From assembly GCA_045601045.1 (NCBI GenBank), contig JAZRZA010000045.1, positions 1 to 64,000 of the forward strand: DNA of 64,000 nucleotides, in the 5' to 3' direction. The notes under the pieces are model-generated. The model searched no databases, was not told the DNA's origin, and saw only the letters and a list, made by a program, of their open reading frames with translations. This DNA comes from UBA1181 sp045601045. GTDB taxonomy: Bacteria; Bacteroidota; Bacteroidia; Bacteroidales; Paludibacteraceae. Within the stretch, counting starts at the first letter, position 1. Each line of letters starts with the position of its first letter. This document shows positions 60,914-64,000 of this stretch, in pieces. A program made the position numbers and the translations under genes.

Positions 60914-63900
60914 ATGAAAATGGCTAGGTTCATAGGCTTTTTATGCTTGTGTTTATTCTCGATTTTTAGTTTGGAGGCCGCTCCTGGTGGAGGGCCTGGT
61001 GGAGGGCCTGGAGGTGCTGCTGGTGGCGGAGGTGCTGGCGGTAATGCAGGTTTGATAGGATCAGACTGGGATCCTGTTGATGTGGAGAACGATGAATTGC
61101 CATTGAATGATGGTATGTTGATCGGTGGTAATTTGGATGGCTGGAACCTCTATACTGGTTTGTACTATCCCAAAGTGGAAGGAGAGGGTGACGATGCGGT
61201 TTATAGTTATGTCTATACATGGAAAAAGGCAAACGAGGCTGCCGCGAAGAACGATCAACGCATGATGTTGAAGAGTGATTTGGGCCAAACGGACCCCATT
61301 ATCGCATGTAGTGATTTCTATGTGAATCCGGATGATGAGGCGGTTATCCAAGTGGGAAGAAATAACGGTTATGCGGAGGGACGTAGTAAATATTCGGGCG
61401 CTTTTGCGGAACGTATGCGTTATGCCTTCGTTGTGAATGAGCAAAGCACCTTGTTTACATATAAATATGCTTGCGTGCTCCATGTGCCAACCAATGATAA
61501 GCATGAGTCGTATCAGATGCCGGCTTTCTATGTGGATGTGAAAATCGAATCGCCTGAGGGAAAAGAGGTGACTTTGAACTGTATGTCTTTCTCTGGAAAT
61601 GCTAGTTTTAACAACTCGTTGATACAAAACCCCGCCACGTGTACAGAGGCAAAGGTGGAGAAGGGAAAAAATCAAGGTGACAATCAAAACCCGGAGGATT
61701 ATGTCTACCAACCGTGGACGACAGTCAGTTATGATTTGACACAATACATTGGTTATACTGTAACGGTCGATATCATTACCCATGACTGTTTGGTGAACAC
61801 GACTGCTTTTAAGGGGTATGATGAAATGGCGGGTAGCCACAAGGCTTATGGATATTTCTGGGGCAAGACGGAGCCTTTGCAATTGATTCCTCGAAATTGT
61901 GGAAATGATGATGCCGTCATCACTGCTCCGAAAGGTTTTGTCACTTACAACTGGTATCGTTGCGATGATCTTATGCCGCTGAAATCAGAGGGAAATGTGG
62001 CGATTGTTCCGAAGGATGAGATCGTGGATGGCGCGCACTATTGTTGTGAGATGATCGGATCTAATTCCGCATGTACGCGAATTGCGACTGATACGATTTT
62101 GACCTCCATTGTATTGGAACCGAATTTCGATTACAAGGATACTTGTGACATGACGGTGAAATTCTTTGACCGTAGTGTGGTGAAGCGAGATGAAATAAAA
62201 ACCTATCGGTGGGATTTTGGCGATGGATTTTACTCTGCGGAGGCCAATCCAATCCACGAATACCAAGAGGGTGGAGAATACAAGGTGTCGCTTACCGTCA
62301 TCTCCAATAGGGGGTGCTCCGCTACTTTTGAAAAAATAGCGAAGGTGAATCCTAAACCATTGTTGACCATCGATGGAGACCAAAGTGTATGTTATGGAGA
62401 TATGATCGCTTTGTCGTGTTTGTCGTCCCAGATCGGTAATGAATTCTTTTGGTTGAATCAAGAAGGCGATACAATTTCCAGGGATATTTCGATGTCAGAG
62501 AAGGCTGTTACGAGTCAGACCTACCGTGTGAATATCATCGACCAATTCAGTTGTGTCTACTCGAAAGATGTCTATGTGGCGGTCTCTTCCTCTCCGACTA
62601 TCTATATCAAAGGTGATTCATCCGTATGTTATAATACCCCCGCCAAGTTGTGGGTATGGGGAGATGCGGACAATTTTGTATGGAGTTCCGCTCACGTGGG
62701 TGACACTTTGCATTTCACGCCTCAACAATCCACTAGTTATTGTGTGACTGGTACCTATACAAAGAGCGGTTGTAAAACCTCTAAGTGCGTCAATGTGGAG
62801 GTCAATCCAGTGCCGGAGGTCTCGATTACAGGACCAGAACAGATTTGTTCCGGCGATCAGGCTGTATTGTCCGCGTCGGGAGCGGATGAGTATTTTTGGA
62901 TGAATGTTTACTCCGGCGATTCTTTGATGGTTGCGCCGACGGCGACTACTACCTATGAAGTTTTGGGAACTGATGCCAATGGATGTTCGGGAACTGCCAC
63001 ATATAAGTTGGCTGTTGTCGCATCGCCTCGTTTGACGCTCTTTGGTAACCGAGAATTGTGCGATGGTGAACAGTTGAACCTTTGGGTTGAGGGAGCTCAA
63101 TCCTATCTTTGGGACGATGGAACGGAGGGGTCTGTGGTCAATAGAACGCCTGCATTGAATGCCATCTCTTATTGGGTGGAAGGTTATAACGGTGATTGTA
63201 AGACCCGATTGGAAATACCGATTGTGGTCAATCCTGTGCCGGTGGTAGCTATCTACGGAAAGAACGAAATTTGTGCGGGCGAGAGTGTGAACCTGCATGC
63301 GCAGGGCGCGGATTCCTACGAGTGGAGTACTGGAGAAAGACAAGACTATGTGGACAAAACATTGGTTTCCAGTCAGATTTTCTATGTGAAGGGTACTTCT
63401 GCCCAGAATTGCGTCGCCAGTGCTTCGTATGAGGTGAAGGTACATCCAATGCCATCGTTCAGTGTAGAGGGACCTACGAATGTCTGCGCGGGATCCATTG
63501 TCAATATGCGTGCTTTCTCTGATGAGACGGAGTGCGTCTATCAGTGGAGCAATGGTTTTGTGGGAACCAATTGCGATAGTTACTTAAATGAAACCACTGT
63601 TTTCGAAGTAGTGGGAACCGATACCACTTTTGGTTGTAAGAACAAGCGGGAACTTAAGGTGGAGGTGATTCCGAATCCGCAGTTGGTGGTCACGGGTACG
63701 ACAACGGTTTGCCGTGGCGTGGCTGTGAGTCTAGCTGTCTCTGGAGCCTCTTCTTATGAGTGGAGCGATGGATCCACTTCCAGTTCTTTGATTCTGCAGC
63801 CATCTTCCAGTTCTTCCGTGTGGGTGAAGGGTACGACCGGCGGCTGTTCTGATAGAGTAGAGGTGCCGATCACTGTTTTGCCAGCCCCTTATATCTGGGT

Positions 63901-64000
63901 GGATGGTAATACTGTTCTTTGTCAGGATGATTCGTTGAGTTTGGTGGCGCATGGCGCGGATGAATTTGTGTGGAATGCGTTGCAACGAGGCGATACTTAT
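60914..64000 (+). CDS. Second giant Ig/PKD-like secreted protein, 5' part only
   Basis: The frame opens at ATG 60914 and remains open for 1,029 codons to the window edge, so the gene is cut by the window. Residues 1 to about 22 are a signal peptide. A Gly/Pro-rich stretch follows (about 24-45), then an N-terminal region homologous to that of the 8,348-residue protein (both contain TVSYDL/TLTYDL then YIG, and an NCGN...ITAPxGF...YxW segment). A canonical PKD domain lies at about 425-475 (YRWDFGDGFYSAEANP), followed by Ig-like modules of about 70-75 residues, each with CxG, YxW and GC positions. The Cys/Trp-rich insert of the first giant is missing. The C terminus, presumably a T9SS sorting domain, is outside the window. 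Confidence 0.9.
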   Translation, partial: MKMARFIGFLCLCLFSIFSLEAAPGGGPGGGPGGAAGGGGAGGNAGLIGSDWDPVDVENDELPLNDGMLIGGNLDGWNLYTGLYYPKVEGEGDDAVYSYVYTWKKANEAAAKNDQRMMLKSDLGQTDPIIACSDFYVNPDDEAVIQVGRNNGYAEGRSKYSGAFAERMRYAFVVNEQSTLFTYKYACVLHVPTNDKHESYQMPAFYVDVKIESPEGKEVTLNCMSFSGNASFNNSLIQNPATCTEAKVEKGKNQGDNQNPEDYVYQPWTTVSYDLTQYIGYTVTVDIITHDCLVNTTAFKGYDEMAGSHKAYGYFWGKTEPLQLIPRNCGNDDAVITAPKGFVTYNWYRCDDLMPLKSEGNVAIVPKDEIVDGAHYCCEMIGSNSACTRIATDTILTSIVLEPNFDYKDTCDMTVKFFDRSVVKRDEIKTYRWDFGDGFYSAEANPIHEYQEGGEYKVSLTVISNRGCSATFEKIAKVNPKPLLTIDGDQSVCYGDMIALSCLSSQIGNEFFWLNQEGDTISRDISMSEKAVTSQTYRVNIIDQFSCVYSKDVYVAVSSSPTIYIKGDSSVCYNTPAKLWVWGDADNFVWSSAHVGDTLHFTPQQSTSYCVTGTYTKSGCKTSKCVNVEVNPVPEVSITGPEQICSGDQAVLSASGADEYFWMNVYSGDSLMVAPTATTTYEVLGTDANGCSGTATYKLAVVASPRLTLFGNRELCDGEQLNLWVEGAQSYLWDDGTEGSVVNRTPALNAISYWVEGYNGDCKTRLEIPIVVNPVPVVAIYGKNEICAGESVNLHAQGADSYEWSTGERQDYVDKTLVSSQIFYVKGTSAQNCVASASYEVKVHPMPSFSVEGPTNVCAGSIVNMRAFSDETECVYQWSNGFVGTNCDSYLNETTVFEVVGTDTTFGCKNKRELKVEVIPNPQLVVTGTTTVCRGVAVSLAVSGASSYEWSDGSTSSSLILQPSSSSSVWVKGTTGGCSDRVEVPITVLPAPYIWVDGNTVLCQDDSLSLVAHGADEFVWNALQRGDTY

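Noticed and set aside
61061..63445. Minus-strand open frames of 158 to 275 codons opposite the second giant gene
   Set aside because: The plus-strand frame from 60914 is open to the window end and has signal peptide, PKD and Ig-like modules homologous to the first giant; the minus-strand frames are its shadows.

Overview
The window looks like chromosomal DNA of a Bacteroidales-type member of the Bacteroidota. Evidence for this: promoters of the TTTG-N19/20-TAnnTTTG type recur upstream of genes; outer-surface proteins carry type IX secretion (T9SS) sorting domains of both type A and type B; lipoproteins are common; and the housekeeping proteins (DnaE, Prs, thioredoxin, an M16 peptidase) have Bacteroidota-like forms. 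I cannot place the species from the sequence alone.

Layout. Positions 290-25336 (minus strand) are one uninterrupted gene for an 8,348-residue secreted protein. It has a signal peptide, a Cys/Trp-rich N-terminal region, a very long run of Ig/PKD-like modules of about 75 residues and a C-terminal type B sorting domain. Its divergent neighbour is a ParA-type ATPase followed by a small ribbon-helix-helix-like protein; strict 8-bp tandem repeat arrays lie both upstream and downstream of this pair. Next come a PfkB-family kinase, tRNA-Asn, a small lipoprotein, dnaE, thioredoxin, an acidic membrane-anchored protein, a sirtuin, a GH3-family protein overlapping a HAD phosphatase, a DUF3089 hydrolase, tRNA-Asp and an AAA_14/DUF4143 ATPase whose promoter carries a perfect 15-bp direct repeat.

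From 40 to 45 kb there is a probable operon of two SGNH-fold proteins and an MBOAT acyltransferase (a likely O-acetylation system), then prs and a SNF2 helicase. From 49 to 52 kb a long leader precedes a minimal T9SS cargo protein and a DUF4353 beta-helix-like protein, followed by a Vsr endonuclease without a visible Dcm partner. From 52 to 60.6 kb are a large lipoprotein, an OmpA-domain lipoprotein, a second identical tRNA-Asn in inverted orientation, a CE2-like esterase coupled to an acyltransferase, a metallo-beta-lactamase-fold hydrolase, a DUF3109 protein and an M16 peptidase.

At 60914 a second giant gene starts on the plus strand and runs off the window still open. Its N-terminal region and module pattern match the first giant protein, so the window is bounded by two divergent paralogous giant surface proteins. 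In both, the modules follow a three-module A-B-C higher-order repeat of about 220 residues. The two signals I consider most worth follow-up are this higher-order repeat and the octamer arrays flanking the ParA/RHH pair.
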